DNA of 54,935 nucleotides from assembly GCA_902764915.1 (NCBI GenBank), contig CACWXY010000020.1, forward strand, positions 1-54,935, written 5' to 3'. The DNA comes from an uncultured Eubacteriales bacterium (GTDB taxonomy: Bacteria; Bacillota; Clostridia; Christensenellales; Aristaeellaceae). Positions 1 to 8,865 of the stretch are shown one piece after another. Below the pieces are notes generated by a model. That model searched no databases. It saw only the letters and a list, made by a program, of their open reading frames with translations, and was not told where the DNA came from. Both the position numbers and the translations under genes were made by a program. Each line of letters starts with the position of its first letter. Positions within the stretch are counted from its first letter, which is position 1.

Positions 1-8
1 TACACAAC

Positions 9-48
9 AATGGGGCATCGATTGAGGGAGTTCTCTCGATGCCCCATT
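9..48 (-). terminator. 13-bp perfect hairpin at the left edge
   Basis: Arms at 9-21 and 36-48 are exact inverted repeats (AATGGGGCATCGA) with a 14-base loop. It lies about 75 bases past the last codon of the disrupted phosphatase gene on the minus strand, where the following bases are moderately T-rich (TTGTTGTGT). It could equally end a gene arriving from the left on the plus strand, but no T-tract follows there. Confidence 0.5.
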
Positions 49-122
49 ATTGCGCATTCATTACATGTGCGGAAGGTGTGGTTCTATTTTACGCTTACGG
101 TAATCTGAGAAAGCCGGTTATC

Positions 123-1664
123 TTACGCAGCGTTATCCTGTCCACTTTCGACTTCATACTGTGTCAGCAGCGTGTCATATTCTGCAAGTGCTCCATCCAG
201 AATACCAAAAAGATCATCCCCGGAAATCATGCCATCTTCGGTTTCACTGTCACCGGCAAAAATGCAGCATATATTTCACAGACGGATGTTCCAGTGTCAG
301 CGCGTCCGCTGCACTGGTCGCTGTTTTAATAAGACCTTTCATGCCCGGTTCGTTCCATTTCTCGAGAATCAAGATCGTTTCATCGGAAAGCAGATCACCG
401 TAAGACCCTGACCAATATGTTTCGCTTTCATCCATATCGGTCACATGCATCAGCAGAGAGATGGCATCCTTCAGTCCCGCATGTATGCTCTGAATACCGG
501 CAGAAGCCCCGCGGAAAAATAGCGGGCGGTTGCCAGCGTACGCTGCTTTGCGTTGGCACAGAAACGCACCATCTGCTCGTTTGAACGATAGTTCTCAGAG
601 AACAGGCCCTCCTTTTCCAGCCAGAGACGGAAATACTGTCCCATGACGGTTTCCAGCATGGCCCCTCAAAGAGAAAGCTCACTGGGCTTGGGTGTCCAAT
701 CGAACCATGCGTGCGGGGTAATATCTCCCAGCAGAGAACCGCTGCCCAATAAGGGAGAACGGATGTTGTGACGGCTCAGAACCGTCCCTCTGTCCAGTGT
801 CAGCCTCGCAGTTTCTGCCTCGTCCATACCATGGAGAGCCGGAAGCTCATGAATGTCGTAGGTTTCGTAATAGATTGCGAACGCCGTATCCACATCCCCT
901 GACAGTTCAATCAGCGCACCCGCCTGAAACATGGCAGACAGTGTCCCGCTGGGTGCATGCCAGGCAGCATTCTCGATGACGGTCACATCGCTGTTCCGAA
1001 GAATAGCTTCTGCCCCAAACAGCAGTGTGCCCGTAGCAATATGATAATCACTGGAAATAATGGCAATCTGGGTTACCTGCGGACAATCCTTTTCCAGAAT
1101 GTCAAAAGTATAAATAGCATTCTGTGCCGTAGTAACAGACTGATCCTCCACATGAATACGGACAGGTTCCACGCCTTGATCCCGAAGCCACTCTGCCATC
1201 TTCCCTGCTTCTGTTGCCTTGGGATCGTCCGCAGCGGTACCACCTCCCGTACATACAATAACGGCCTGCGGATATTGTTCCGAAGCTGCCAGCAAGACCT
1301 TGAGCCGTTCAATCAGTTCATCCCGCATTGTTCCGTCCGGGTTCAGTTGAAATCCCAATGCCACGAGGCACAATGTATTGTCCTGGGGCAGATCCTCTGA
1401 AAGCGCTTCCTGTACCATCATCGGCGATTCCCACAGATCCATGATGCGAGTCCACTGTTCTCCCCGCACAGCGTCTGCAGCTGCCAGTTCTTCCAATGCC
1501 TGGCTGTCCCTTTCCCCGTAAGCGGCATAAGATATGACAAGCCGCTCAATCAATGTCTGTGCGACAGGTTGCTCTGCCGTCCGCTCCGCAATTCCAGGCA
1601 TAAACGCCCCCATGAACATAACAAGTGCGACAATAAAGCCTGTCAGCCTTTTTCCCTTTTTCAT
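123..1664 (-). pseudogene. Broken YdcF/DUF218-histidine phosphatase fusion gene
   Basis: Relic of a secreted two-domain protein. The ATG at 1664 follows AAAGGA and opens a signal peptide of about 26 residues. Residues about 96-235 resemble the DUF218/YdcF-SanA fold. From residue about 280 a histidine acid phosphatase of the Agp (glucose-1-phosphatase) type begins, with SRHNIRSP holding the catalytic histidine at about residue 299. A TGA at 666-668 interrupts it, yet the same frame continues with MLETVMGQYFRLWL and ANAKQRTLATARYFSAG, both matching Agp blocks in order. The frame is lost near 480, resumes in a second frame to about 256 (ending ADALTLEH), and a third frame supplies the C-terminus, stopping at TAA 123-125. 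Compared with Agp, roughly 150 residues are missing internally. So there is a nonsense codon, a frameshift and a deletion. Intact members should be exported phosphatases; this copy is not expected to work unless the first 332 residues act alone. Confidence 0.8.
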
Positions 1665-1948
1665 TTTCTGTTGCTTTCCTTTCCCTCTTACACATTGACT
1701 CTGCATACACAGCATATGGCTGTTCAGCAACCATAAAATCATGTTCAATACATCTATCCCTGACAGCCCTGGCAATCATAGAACGAATCCGGTGATGTAC
1801 CTTTCATGGTAAATCATCATCTGATCACTCCCTCCTCAGGAAATGCCTGAGCAGATGTCCATGATCACATTCTATCGCTCATCACGCTTTTGTGTCTTAA
1901 ATTGCAAACGCATCCAGCCTTTTTCGCCGCTTCGTCTTGCGCAGCAGA
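1665..1948. other. Stretch between nrdR terminator and the broken phosphatase gene
   Basis: No supported gene. On the minus strand a strong GGAGGGAG site precedes an ATGATG at 1820 that opens a 14-codon frame ending at 1776. Its TGA overlaps another ATG (1779) by the ATGA pattern, and that second frame runs out of phase into the phosphatase gene. The second frame up to about 1665 reads like protein (DRCIEHDFMVAEQPYAVY) but I do not recognise it. It may be the tail of another decayed gene. Confidence 0.3.
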
Positions 1949-1980
1949 TAAAAAAAGGCACAGCCTTTTGCCGTGCCCAC
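1949..1980 (-). terminator. Intrinsic terminator after nrdR
   Basis: On the minus strand GGCACGGC and GCTGTGCC pair (one G-U) around a short loop, followed by seven T. It starts a few bases after the nrdR stop codon. Confidence 0.85.
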
Positions 1981-1983
1981 CAG

Positions 1984-2457
1984 TCAGTTTTCTTTTGTCT
2001 GTGCGTTCTCATGGGCCAGTTTTTCAAGTTCTTCCATAAATGTGCCCAGATCCGTAAACTTGCGATATACAGAGGCATACCGTACATACGCGACTTCACT
2101 GATTTCCTTCAGGGCATTCATCACCATCTCGCCCAGTTCCTGGCTGGAAATCTCCTTGGCATTATTGTTATGCGCATTTGCTTCAATGCGATCCACAATT
2201 TCATCAATCTGATCCGTAGAAATCGGCAGTTTTCCGGTGGATCGCACAATTCCTGTGCGGATCTTCTCCGGATCAAAGGCCTCCCGACGTCCATCATGCT
2301 TGACTACCATCAGCTTGGAGGTCTCCGCTTTTTCATACGTTGTATATCTTCTCCCGCAACGTATGCATTCCCTTCTGCGCCGAATCGTTGCACCGCCATC
2401 GGATGGACGTGAATCTACCACTCGACTGTCCATGCAACCACAATACTGACATTTCAT
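1984..2457 (-). CDS. nrdR: Transcriptional repressor NrdR
   Basis: NrdR represses ribonucleotide reductase operons when its ATP-cone senses (d)ATP. The 157-residue product has the expected order: a zinc ribbon with cysteines at 3, 6, 31 and 34 (MKCQYCG and CIRCGRR), an arginine-rich strand (RRRREC) and an ATP-cone from about residue 46 to 135. The start at 2457 is chosen because AAGGGG lies just upstream and because family members begin MKC; the open frame reaches further up to 2514 but those residues are not family-like. No ribonucleotide reductase gene or recognisable pair of NrdR boxes is next to it, so its targets lie elsewhere. It appears monocistronic, ending in the terminator at 1949-1980. 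Confidence 0.95.
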   Translation of the reverse strand: MKCQYCGCMDSRVVDSRPSDGGATIRRRRECIRCGRRYTTYEKAETSKLMVVKHDGRREAFDPEKIRTGIVRSTGKLPISTDQIDEIVDRIEANAHNNNAKEISSQELGEMVMNALKEISEVAYVRYASVYRKFTDLGTFMEELEKLAHENAQTKEN

Positions 2458-2671
2458 ATTGTTATCCCCTTCCGTTCCCGACATCAAGCGCAGTTCGGTC
2501 AAGCCGAAATTCATAGCAAACCGCTTGCAGGCTTTCTATTGTAACAATTATAGTAATCACTTTTTAGGCTGTCAATGGATGTTTTGCCCATATGCTCATG
2601 CAAAACTTGCTTTTTCTCACCTTCGGATTTATGATGCAGAAGATCAATCCATAAAAAAAGGAGGACTGCGC

Positions 2672-3784
2672 GTGCAAGACCTTGGGCATAGCGCCGAGGA
2701 AATCGCTTCTCTGTTTGCGATACCTTCCCTTCCCACAGATGTTCGTTCGTTTGGAAACGGACACATAAACGACACTTTTCTCATCAGGACTCCTGAGCGG
2801 GATTATGTACTTCAGCGCATCAGTCCGCAGGCGTTCCCTCACCCGGAACACATCATGGAAAACATGGCACTTGTCACTTCTCATCTGCGCAGTGCCATTG
2901 CCTCCCGCGGCGGTGATCCCTACCGTGAATCCTTATGCGTAGTCCCGCTGAAAACAGGAGAAACCTACTACAAGGACAAGGATCATCATGTATGGCGCAT
3001 GACGGTATGTATTCCCGGCGTCAAAAGTCTGGACCTGCCTGAAAGCCCCGCCATTTTTCTGGAATCCGGCCGTGCTTTTGGCATGTTCGCACGGGATCTG
3101 GACGGATTTCCCGCAGCATCACTGCATGAAACCATTGCGCACTTTCATGACACGCCTCGGCGCCTTGACGCACTGCGCAATGCAGTTCGCAGCGATGCAT
3201 GCAATCGGAAAGCACAGTCGGAGGATCTGATTGCACTCTATCTGGATCGTGCCTGCCATGCGGGAGATCTGGTCAATCAGCTAAACGCCGGTACGCTTCC
3301 CCTTCGCGTCACGCACAACGATACCAAGCTCAATAATGTGCTTCTGGACGAGAAAACCGGTCACGCTGTATGTGTCATCGACCTGGATACCGTTATGCCG
3401 GGGCTCGTCGCCTATGACTTTGGCGATGCCATTCGCTTTGGTGCCAACACCGCAGCGGAAGACGAAGCGGACAAATCAAAAATTCACTTCTCACTGCCCA
3501 TGTTCCAGGCATTTGCAGAAGGTTATCTCTACGAATGCAGCAATATGCTGACAGAAAACGAGATTGACTCGCTTCCGCTCGGTGCATGGATGATGACCTA
3601 TGAATGCGGGATGCGCTTCCTGACCGACTATCTGAGTGGAGATACCTATTTTCACACTGCATATCCTGCTCATAACCTGGTACGGGCATGGAACCAGATC
3701 ACGCTTCTGATGGATATGGAACCCTATATGCCGCAGATGCAGAACGTAGTGCGGCTTGCTGCAAAGAAAGGACGTAGCACATGA
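2672..3784 (+). CDS. nahK: Phosphotransferase, N-acetylhexosamine 1-kinase-like
   Basis: A 370-residue kinase of the aminoglycoside-phosphotransferase/choline kinase fold. GTG at 2672 is taken as start because AAAAGGAGG lies 8 bases upstream; in-frame codons before it have no site. Visible parts are an N-terminal lobe with SFGNGHINDTF (residues about 26-36), the catalytic loop THNDTKLNNVLLD (Asp217) and the metal-binding VIDLDTVMPG (Asp237). These match NahK, which in Bifidobacterium phosphorylates GlcNAc/GalNAc at O1. The next gene, overlapping by ATGA, is a sugar-1-phosphate nucleotidyltransferase, which supports a role in turning a free amino sugar into a nucleotide sugar. The fold is assured; the exact sugar is inferred. 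Homoserine- or choline-type kinases of the same fold are less likely because of that neighbour. Confidence 0.8.
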   Translation: MQDLGHSAEEIASLFAIPSLPTDVRSFGNGHINDTFLIRTPERDYVLQRISPQAFPHPEHIMENMALVTSHLRSAIASRGGDPYRESLCVVPLKTGETYYKDKDHHVWRMTVCIPGVKSLDLPESPAIFLESGRAFGMFARDLDGFPAASLHETIAHFHDTPRRLDALRNAVRSDACNRKAQSEDLIALYLDRACHAGDLVNQLNAGTLPLRVTHNDTKLNNVLLDEKTGHAVCVIDLDTVMPGLVAYDFGDAIRFGANTAAEDEADKSKIHFSLPMFQAFAEGYLYECSNMLTENEIDSLPLGAWMMTYECGMRFLTDYLSGDTYFHTAYPAHNLVRAWNQITLLMDMEPYMPQMQNVVRLAAKKGRST

Positions 3785-4701
3785 ATGATCCTATACTTCT
3801 GATCATGGCTGCCGGGATGGGCAGCCGCTATGGCGGACTGAAACAGATGGATTCTCTGGGCCCCGACGGAGAAGTCATACTGCATTACAGTATATTTGAT
3901 GCTCGACGGGCCGGGTTCCGGCGCGTTGTTTTCCTCATCAAGCATGAGATTGAAGCCGATTTCCGCCGTCTCGTAGGCCAGCGTGTGGAACCATATATGC
4001 AGGTTTCCTATGCTTTCCAGGAACTCTCCAGCATCCCAAAAGGCTTTACACTACCCACGGAGCGCACCAAACCTCTGGGAACCGCTCACGCCGTGCTCTG
4101 TGCAGCCGAATATCTGGACGCGCCATTTGCGGTTATCAATGCTGATGACTATTATGGTCCATCCAGCTTCGAGAGTGCCTATGCATATCTTTCCCAAGCT
4201 GCTGATGATGAAAAGGCACGCTGGATGATGGTGGGCTATGACCTCAGCAATACTACCACGCCCAATGGTTATGTCGCCCGCGGTGTATGTCAGATCAAGG
4301 ATGGATATCTGGAAAGTGTACAGGAACGCACCCATATTATTGAAAGCTGCGACGGACCTCTGTATACCGAAGACGGAATACATTATACCCTTCTTTCGCG
4401 TGACACCAAGGTGTCCATGAACATGTGGGGCTTTACGCCTTCCATCCTTGGCATTATGAAGGAGCGTTTCCCTGTGTTTCTCTCCGAGGCATTGCCTGCC
4501 AATCCGCTCAAAGCAGAGTTTTTCCTTCCCAGTGTGGTAAGCTATGCACTGTCCCGCCAGATGGCAACCGTATCTGTGCTCTCCAGTCATGACAAATGGT
4601 ATGGCGTCACCTACCATGAAGACAGGGAAGGTGTCATCGCTGCTCTGCGGGCCAAGACAGAGGAAGGCCTCTATCCCCCTTCCCTGTTCCCATCCAAATA
4701 A
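3781..4701 (+). CDS. Sugar-1-phosphate nucleotidyltransferase
   Basis: A 306-residue NTP-transferase (GT-A fold). The nucleotide loop AAGMGSRYGG is at residues 10-19 and the metal-binding INADDYYG near 119-127; TKPLGTAHAVL binds the sugar nucleotide base region in relatives. It overlaps the kinase by ATGA and its own TAA overlaps the ATG of the next gene (TAATG), so the three are translationally coupled. The family joins UTP or another NTP to a hexose-1-phosphate with release of pyrophosphate. It is shorter than GlmU and lacks an acetyltransferase half. With the kinase upstream, a UDP-HexNAc or UDP-hexose product is the best guess, but the sequence does not fix nucleotide or sugar. Confidence 0.85.
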   Translation: MNDPILLIMAAGMGSRYGGLKQMDSLGPDGEVILHYSIFDARRAGFRRVVFLIKHEIEADFRRLVGQRVEPYMQVSYAFQELSSIPKGFTLPTERTKPLGTAHAVLCAAEYLDAPFAVINADDYYGPSSFESAYAYLSQAADDEKARWMMVGYDLSNTTTPNGYVARGVCQIKDGYLESVQERTHIIESCDGPLYTEDGIHYTLLSRDTKVSMNMWGFTPSILGIMKERFPVFLSEALPANPLKAEFFLPSVVSYALSRQMATVSVLSSHDKWYGVTYHEDREGVIAALRAKTEEGLYPPSLFPSK

Positions 4702-5708
4702 TGCGTCCCAAGGGGGTGTTTCTCACGGATCAACCGGTTCTATATATGGTAATCCCCTGCTATAACGAGGAAGAGGTACTTCCGCTCACCGCCCCATTAT
4801 TTCTGCAACAGCTGCAGCATATGATTGCGGAAGGCCTCGTTTCCGAAAACAGCCGCATACTCTTTGTCAATGATGGCAGTCATGACCGGACATGGGAGAT
4901 CATTTCCAGTCTCAGTCATGACAACCCCGTCTTTCAAGGAATTGCGCAAAGCCGCAACCGTGGACACCAGAACGCCGTACTGGCGGGTCTTATGGAGGTC
5001 CAAGATCGCTGCGATATTACAATCTCCATTGACTGTGATGGTCAGGACGATGTGCGTGCCATGGATGATATGGTCAAAGCATATCGGGACGGGTGTGAGA
5101 TCGTCTATGGCGTACGCGATGACCGTTCTTCTGATACCGCCTTCAAACGGCATACCGCGCAGGCTTTTTATTCGCTCATGAACCACATGGGCGCAGAAGT
5201 CATCTATAATCACGCTGACTATCGGCTGATCTCGTCTCGCGCTCTGCATGCGCTGTCAGGTTTCCATGAGGTAAACCTGTTTCTGCGGGGTATGGTACCG
5301 CTTGTCGGTTTTCAGTCCACAAGCGTATATTACGCACGTCATGAGCGTCTGGCTGGCAAAAGCCATTATCCGCTCAGCAAGATGCTGGCATTGGCTTTTG
5401 ATGGAATTACCAGTCTTTCCGTAAAGCCCATTCGCATGGTAACCGTTACAGGTCTTCTGATCTCACTTATCAGCTTCATCGGCATTGTCTGGGTTGTAAT
5501 TACCGCACTTTCCGGACATACCGTAGCAGGCTGGGCAAGCATGTCCTGTATTCTCTGCTTCCTTGGAGGCATTCAAACGCTTTTCCTCGGTGTCATCGGA
5601 GAATATATCGGAAAAATCTATCTGGAAACCAAAGCCCGTCCACGCTATATCATCGCAGAGCGTACCCAGGGCATGGAAAAAAACGAAAATGAAGCAAGGA
5701 GACAATGA
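4701..5708 (+). CDS. Membrane glycosyltransferase family 2 (GtrB/DPM1 type)
   Basis: A 335-residue GT2 enzyme. The GT-A domain carries VIPCYNEEEVLP (about 17-28), LFVNDGSHDRT and the DxD-region SIDCDGQDD (about 109-117). Two C-terminal membrane segments follow (about 243-267 and 278-303), then a short basic tail ending in a charged stretch. This layout is that of GtrB/CsbB/dolichol-phosphate-mannose-synthase-like proteins, which load a sugar onto a polyprenyl phosphate at the inner face of the membrane. The start at 4701 overlaps the preceding stop (TAATG). The block kinase-nucleotidyltransferase-glycosyltransferase reads as a route from a salvaged sugar to a lipid-linked donor; the acceptor-side transferase is not in the window. 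Confidence 0.88.
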   Translation: MRPKGVFLTDQPVLYMVIPCYNEEEVLPLTAPLFLQQLQHMIAEGLVSENSRILFVNDGSHDRTWEIISSLSHDNPVFQGIAQSRNRGHQNAVLAGLMEVQDRCDITISIDCDGQDDVRAMDDMVKAYRDGCEIVYGVRDDRSSDTAFKRHTAQAFYSLMNHMGAEVIYNHADYRLISSRALHALSGFHEVNLFLRGMVPLVGFQSTSVYYARHERLAGKSHYPLSKMLALAFDGITSLSVKPIRMVTVTGLLISLISFIGIVWVVITALSGHTVAGWASMSCILCFLGGIQTLFLGVIGEYIGKIYLETKARPRYIIAERTQGMEKNENEARRQ

Positions 5709-5711
5709 TCT

Positions 5712-6341
5712 ATGGCATATGTACTGCTGCTCAATGGTTCCCCGCATAAGAACGGATGCACAGCGACAGCACTGGAAGAAGTCCGACAGACATTGGAAGC
5801 CTGCCATGTTGAGACCGAACTGATTCAGGTCGGGCATCTGAATATACGTGGCTGCATCGCATGCCAATCATGCAGTCGGACCGGGCATTGTGTCTTTTCC
5901 GATATAGTGAATGATCTTGCCCCCAAATTTGAGGCAGCAGACGGTCTGGTAGTGGGAAGCCCGGTCTATTACGGTTCTCCCAATGCTACACTGCTGGCTC
6001 TTCTGGACCGTCTCTTCTATTCCACATCCTTTGACAAGACCATGAAGGTCGGCGCCAGTGTGGTTTCCTGCCGAAGGTCCGGCAATACAGCGAGCTTTGA
6101 CGTACTCAACAAGTATTTTACCATTTCCGGTATGCCTGTTGTCTCCTCCCAGTACTGGAACAACATTCATGGCTTTGTCGCAGAGGACGCCCATAAGGAT
6201 CTGGAAGGCCTCCAGACCATGCGTACCCTCGCACGGAACATGGCTTTCCTGCTTTCGAGTATTCAGCTGGGCAAAGAACGCTTCGGACTGCCTGAAAAAG
6301 AAACTGCCCACGCCTTTACCAGTTTCTCCGACGGACTGTAA
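5712..6341 (+). CDS. Flavodoxin-like NAD(P)H-dependent oxidoreductase
   Basis: A 209-residue flavodoxin-fold protein of the NADPH-dependent FMN reductase / iron-sulfur flavoprotein group. LLNGSPHKNGCTATAL (residues 6-21) is the FMN phosphate loop, and GCIACQSCSRTGHC (46-59) is the compact cysteine motif of the group, followed by SPVYYGSPNA. The start follows AAGGAGA and lies 3 bases after the glycosyltransferase stop, so it is co-transcribed. The family reduces quinones, flavins, azo or nitro compounds; the substrate cannot be read from sequence. The cysteines could hold an Fe-S cluster, but the spacing is shorter than in the classic iron-sulfur flavoproteins. Its link to the sugar genes may be only positional. 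Confidence 0.85.
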   Translation: MAYVLLLNGSPHKNGCTATALEEVRQTLEACHVETELIQVGHLNIRGCIACQSCSRTGHCVFSDIVNDLAPKFEAADGLVVGSPVYYGSPNATLLALLDRLFYSTSFDKTMKVGASVVSCRRSGNTASFDVLNKYFTISGMPVVSSQYWNNIHGFVAEDAHKDLEGLQTMRTLARNMAFLLSSIQLGKERFGLPEKETAHAFTSFSDGL

Positions 6342-6420
6342 GCGTGCAGGGAGCAACTGCGGAATGCCTCCGTTCTCTGCTGTCCTGCAGCAGCAGATGC
6401 TCATTTTCCCGCAATAATGA

Positions 6421-6449
6421 TTGACGGAAAAACCGTGGATCGTTACAAT
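6421..6449 (+). promoter_or_regulatory. Sigma-A-like promoter of the HerA-like ATPase gene
   Basis: TTGACG, 17 bases, TACAAT. A small CCCTGC-CAT-GCAGGG hairpin (6466-6480) sits in the short leader just before the AGGAGG site of the next gene. Confidence 0.65.
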
Positions 6450-6502
6450 AGTTTTAGCAAATATACCCTGCCATGCAGGGAATCCACCATCAGGAGGTTT
6501 TC

Positions 6503-8512
6503 ATGTATACTGATCATGCAATCTGGGTCGGCACCTCCACCAGTGGCCAGCCCGTCTTACTCAATCCAGCCATGGCCAACCGTCATGGTCTGATCTCCGG
6601 CGCCACCGGCACCGGCAAAACGGTAACCCTGCAGGTCCTGGCAGAAGGCTTCTCCTCCATGGGTGTGCCGGTTTTCCTGGCTGATGTCAAAGGTGACCTC
6701 AGCGGTATGGTACGTGCCGGGGAAAACTCCGACAAGATTTCCTCCCGTCTGACAGAGTGCGGCGTACCTGGGTTCCAGTTCCGCTCCTTCCCGGTTGTTT
6801 TCTGGGATATGTACGGTGAACAGGGACACCCTGTGCGCGCCACGGTTTCTCAGATGGGCCCGATCATGCTCAGCCGCATGCTTGGCCTGAATGATACCCA
6901 GAGCGGAGTCCTCAATATTGTATTCCGTGTAGCCGATGATCAGGGTATGCTTCTTCTTGATATCAAGGATCTCAAAGCCATGCTGAACTATGTCGGTGAA
7001 CATGCCCATGACTATACCCTCAAGTACGGCAATATCGCTTCAGCAACCATTGGCGCCATTCAGCGCGCTGTGGCTGTGCTGGAAGATCAGGGCGGTGACC
7101 GTTTCTTCGGCGAACCGGCACTGAGCATCGGTGACTGGATGCAGCAGGACGAAGACGGACAGGGGGTCATTAACCTGCTGGCCGCTGATCGGCTCTATCG
7201 CAATCCTACCATGTACTCCACTTTCCTGCTGTGGATGCTCTCGGAACTGTATGAGTCGCTTCCGGAAGTCGGTGATCTGGAAAAGCCAAAGATGGTCTTC
7301 TTCTTTGACGAAGCACACCTGCTCTTTAATGGATGCTCCAAGTCACTCCTTGAAAAGATTGAACAGGTAATCCGTCTGATCCGCTCCAAGGGCGTCAGTA
7401 TCTTCTTTATTACCCAGTCCCCCACGGATATCCCCATGACAGTCCTCGGACAGCTGGGCAATCGTGTGCAGCATGCTCTGCGTGCTTATACACCTCTGGA
7501 TCAGAAGGCTGTGAAGGTTGCCGCTCAGACATTCCGCGCCAATCCTTCGTTCAATACAGAGACAGCCATTACCAATCTGCATACTGGCGAAGCACTCGTT
7601 TCTTTCCTGGATCACAAAGGAGCGCCTGGTATTGTGGAGCGCACAACCATTCTTCCGCCGCAGTCCTATATCGGCGCAATCAATGATAGTCTGCGGGAAA
7701 ACTGTATCCAGTCCAGTCCTTTTGCCGGCGTCTATGATCAGGTGATTGACCGCTACAGTGCTTATGAGATGCTGGTCAGCGATATGAATGCCGCAGCTGA
7801 AAATCCGGTCATGGATATTCCCACCCTCGTCTATCAGCCAGATGAGGTTTCCTATGACGCTGAAGAAGTGCCGTCCTTGGTCTATACCCCTGACGACACA
7901 CCCGCAGCGGAAGCCGCTCCGGCGGCGGTTTCTCCGGTTGCCTCCAAGCCTCAGGGCTTTATGGTCTATGACCCTGCTACTGGCTCCTATGTCCAGAAAG
8001 AGCTGCCCACCATGACGCCGGTGGCACCAAAGCCTCAGATTGAGGTTACTCCCAAGCCTCAGACTGCGGTGCCAACCATTGAGGTGGAGCAGGCAGCACC
8101 GGTTGCCCCGCAGGTCACCCAGATGCCGGTCATGGTGTTTGATCCCCAGACCAATCAGTATATCCAGAAAATGATGACCATGCAGCTGGATCCTGCAACC
8201 GGCAATTATATTCCTGTACAGCCTGAACAGGCAAAGCCCATAGACCCCAAGGCTGCAGAAAAAGCTGCCAAGGAAGCAGAAAAGCAGCGGAAAGCGGAAG
8301 AGAAGGCGGAAAAGGATCGCCTCGCCGAGGAACGCCGCAAGCGGGCCGAAGAATTACGGGAAGAGCGCGCAGAGCGTGCTCGCAAGAACGACTCCATTCT
8401 CGGACGCGTGCAGAATACCGCCATTTCCACCGCCACCCGTGAGGTAACACGCCAGCTTACCCGCGGTATTATGGGTTCCATTACCAGTCTGCTGGGTGGA
8501 AAGAAAAAATAA
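6503..8512 (+). CDS. HerA-like ATPase (HerA_C/DUF853) with repeat and coiled-coil tail
   Basis: A 669-residue ATPase of the HerA/FtsK superfamily, type formerly called DUF853. The start at 6503 follows AGGAGG by 5 bases. Walker [10 protein letters not shown] is at 32-40 and Walker [10 protein letters not shown] at 264-272, then the sensor-like [11 protein letters not shown] and an arginine-containing block. Family members are hexameric pumps of poorly known function, thought to act on DNA by analogy with HerA. No nurA-like nuclease is adjacent. After about residue 430 the tail is unusual: a Pro/Ala-rich linker carries three copies of a short unit ([13 protein letters not shown] near 485, [13 protein letters not shown] near 543, [13 protein letters not shown] near 562), then a Lys/Glu/Arg-rich coiled coil of about 55 residues and a Gly-rich end. 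The ATPase part is secure; the tail may be a partner-binding or membrane-proximal module. Confidence 0.9.
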   Translation: MYTDHAIWVGTSTSGQPVLLNPAMANRHGLISGATGTGKTVTLQVLAEGFSSMGVPVFLADVKGDLSGMVRAGENSDKISSRLTECGVPGFQFRSFPVVFWDMYGEQGHPVRATVSQMGPIMLSRMLGLNDTQSGVLNIVFRVADDQGMLLLDIKDLKAMLNYVGEHAHDYTLKYGNIASATIGAIQRAVAVLEDQGGDRFFGEPALSIGDWMQQDEDGQGVINLLAADRLYRNPTMYSTFLLWMLSELYESLPEVGDLEKPKMVFFFDEAHLLFNGCSKSLLEKIEQVIRLIRSKGVSIFFITQSPTDIPMTVLGQLGNRVQHALRAYTPLDQKAVKVAAQTFRANPSFNTETAITNLHTGEALVSFLDHKGAPGIVERTTILPPQSYIGAINDSLRENCIQSSPFAGVYDQVIDRYSAYEMLVSDMNAAAENPVMDIPTLVYQPDEVSYDAEEVPSLVYTPDDTPAAEAAPAAVSPVASKPQGFMVYDPATGSYVQKELPTMTPVAPKPQIEVTPKPQTAVPTIEVEQAAPVAPQVTQMPVMVFDPQTNQYIQKMMTMQLDPATGNYIPVQPEQAKPIDPKAAEKAAKEAEKQRKAEEKAEKDRLAEERRKRAEELREERAERARKNDSILGRVQNTAISTATREVTRQLTRGIMGSITSLLGGKKK

Positions 8513-8529
8513 GCCTGCCAATATTTCAC

Positions 8530-8571
8530 GCATGCGGTGCAGTCTCTCCTGGCTGTACCGCATGCTTTTTC
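8530..8571 (+). terminator. Intrinsic terminator of the HerA-like gene
   Basis: GCATGCGGT and ACCGCATGC pair around an 18-base loop and are followed by TTTTT. It separates the ATPase gene from the serS leader. Confidence 0.85.
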
Positions 8572-8590
8572 ATGAGCACCTTTCAGACGC

Positions 8591-8619
8591 TTGCATTTTT
8601 ACATGCCCCGACGTATAAT
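8591..8619 (+). promoter_or_regulatory. Promoter of the serS T-box transcript
   Basis: TTGCAT, 17 bases, TATAAT. Transcription would start near 8626 and leave a leader of about 240 bases before serS. Confidence 0.75.
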
Positions 8620-8625
8620 CACGGC

Positions 8626-8841
8626 ATCCGTTTGACGGGAGAACGCCGATATGCGGGATTTCAGAGAAATGCCGTTCGCTGCAAGGCATTCAATGCATGC
8701 CGGTTTTCCACTCCCGAAGGAAGCAGACGATGAGCCTGCGGGGTGGCCCCTTACAGCCAGAATAAGCGGTCTGTCATTGACAGGCAAACTGGGTGGTACC
8801 GCGAGCATTCCTCGTCCCGGCTTGGGATGAAGGATTTTTTT
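8626..8841 (+). promoter_or_regulatory. T-box leader controlling serS
   Basis: A tRNA-sensing attenuator. The conserved T-box sequence AACTGGGTGGTACCGCG is at 8787-8803, and a terminator hairpin (about 8808-8841, TCGTCCC against GGGATGA, ending in seven T) follows. When uncharged tRNA-Ser binds, its acceptor end pairs with the TGG bulge and the antiterminator forms instead. Stem I lies in about 8630-8730, rich in short pairing arms; I could not place the specifier codon with confidence. The downstream gene makes serine the expected amino acid. Confidence 0.9.
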
Positions 8842-8865
8842 ATGGGCAAAGGAGGAAAGACTTAC

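Noticed and set aside
1546..1779. Minus-strand frame overlapping the start of the YdcF-phosphatase gene
   Set aside because: Beyond 1664 it is only the out-of-phase reading of a clear signal peptide; the remaining part is too short to call a gene.
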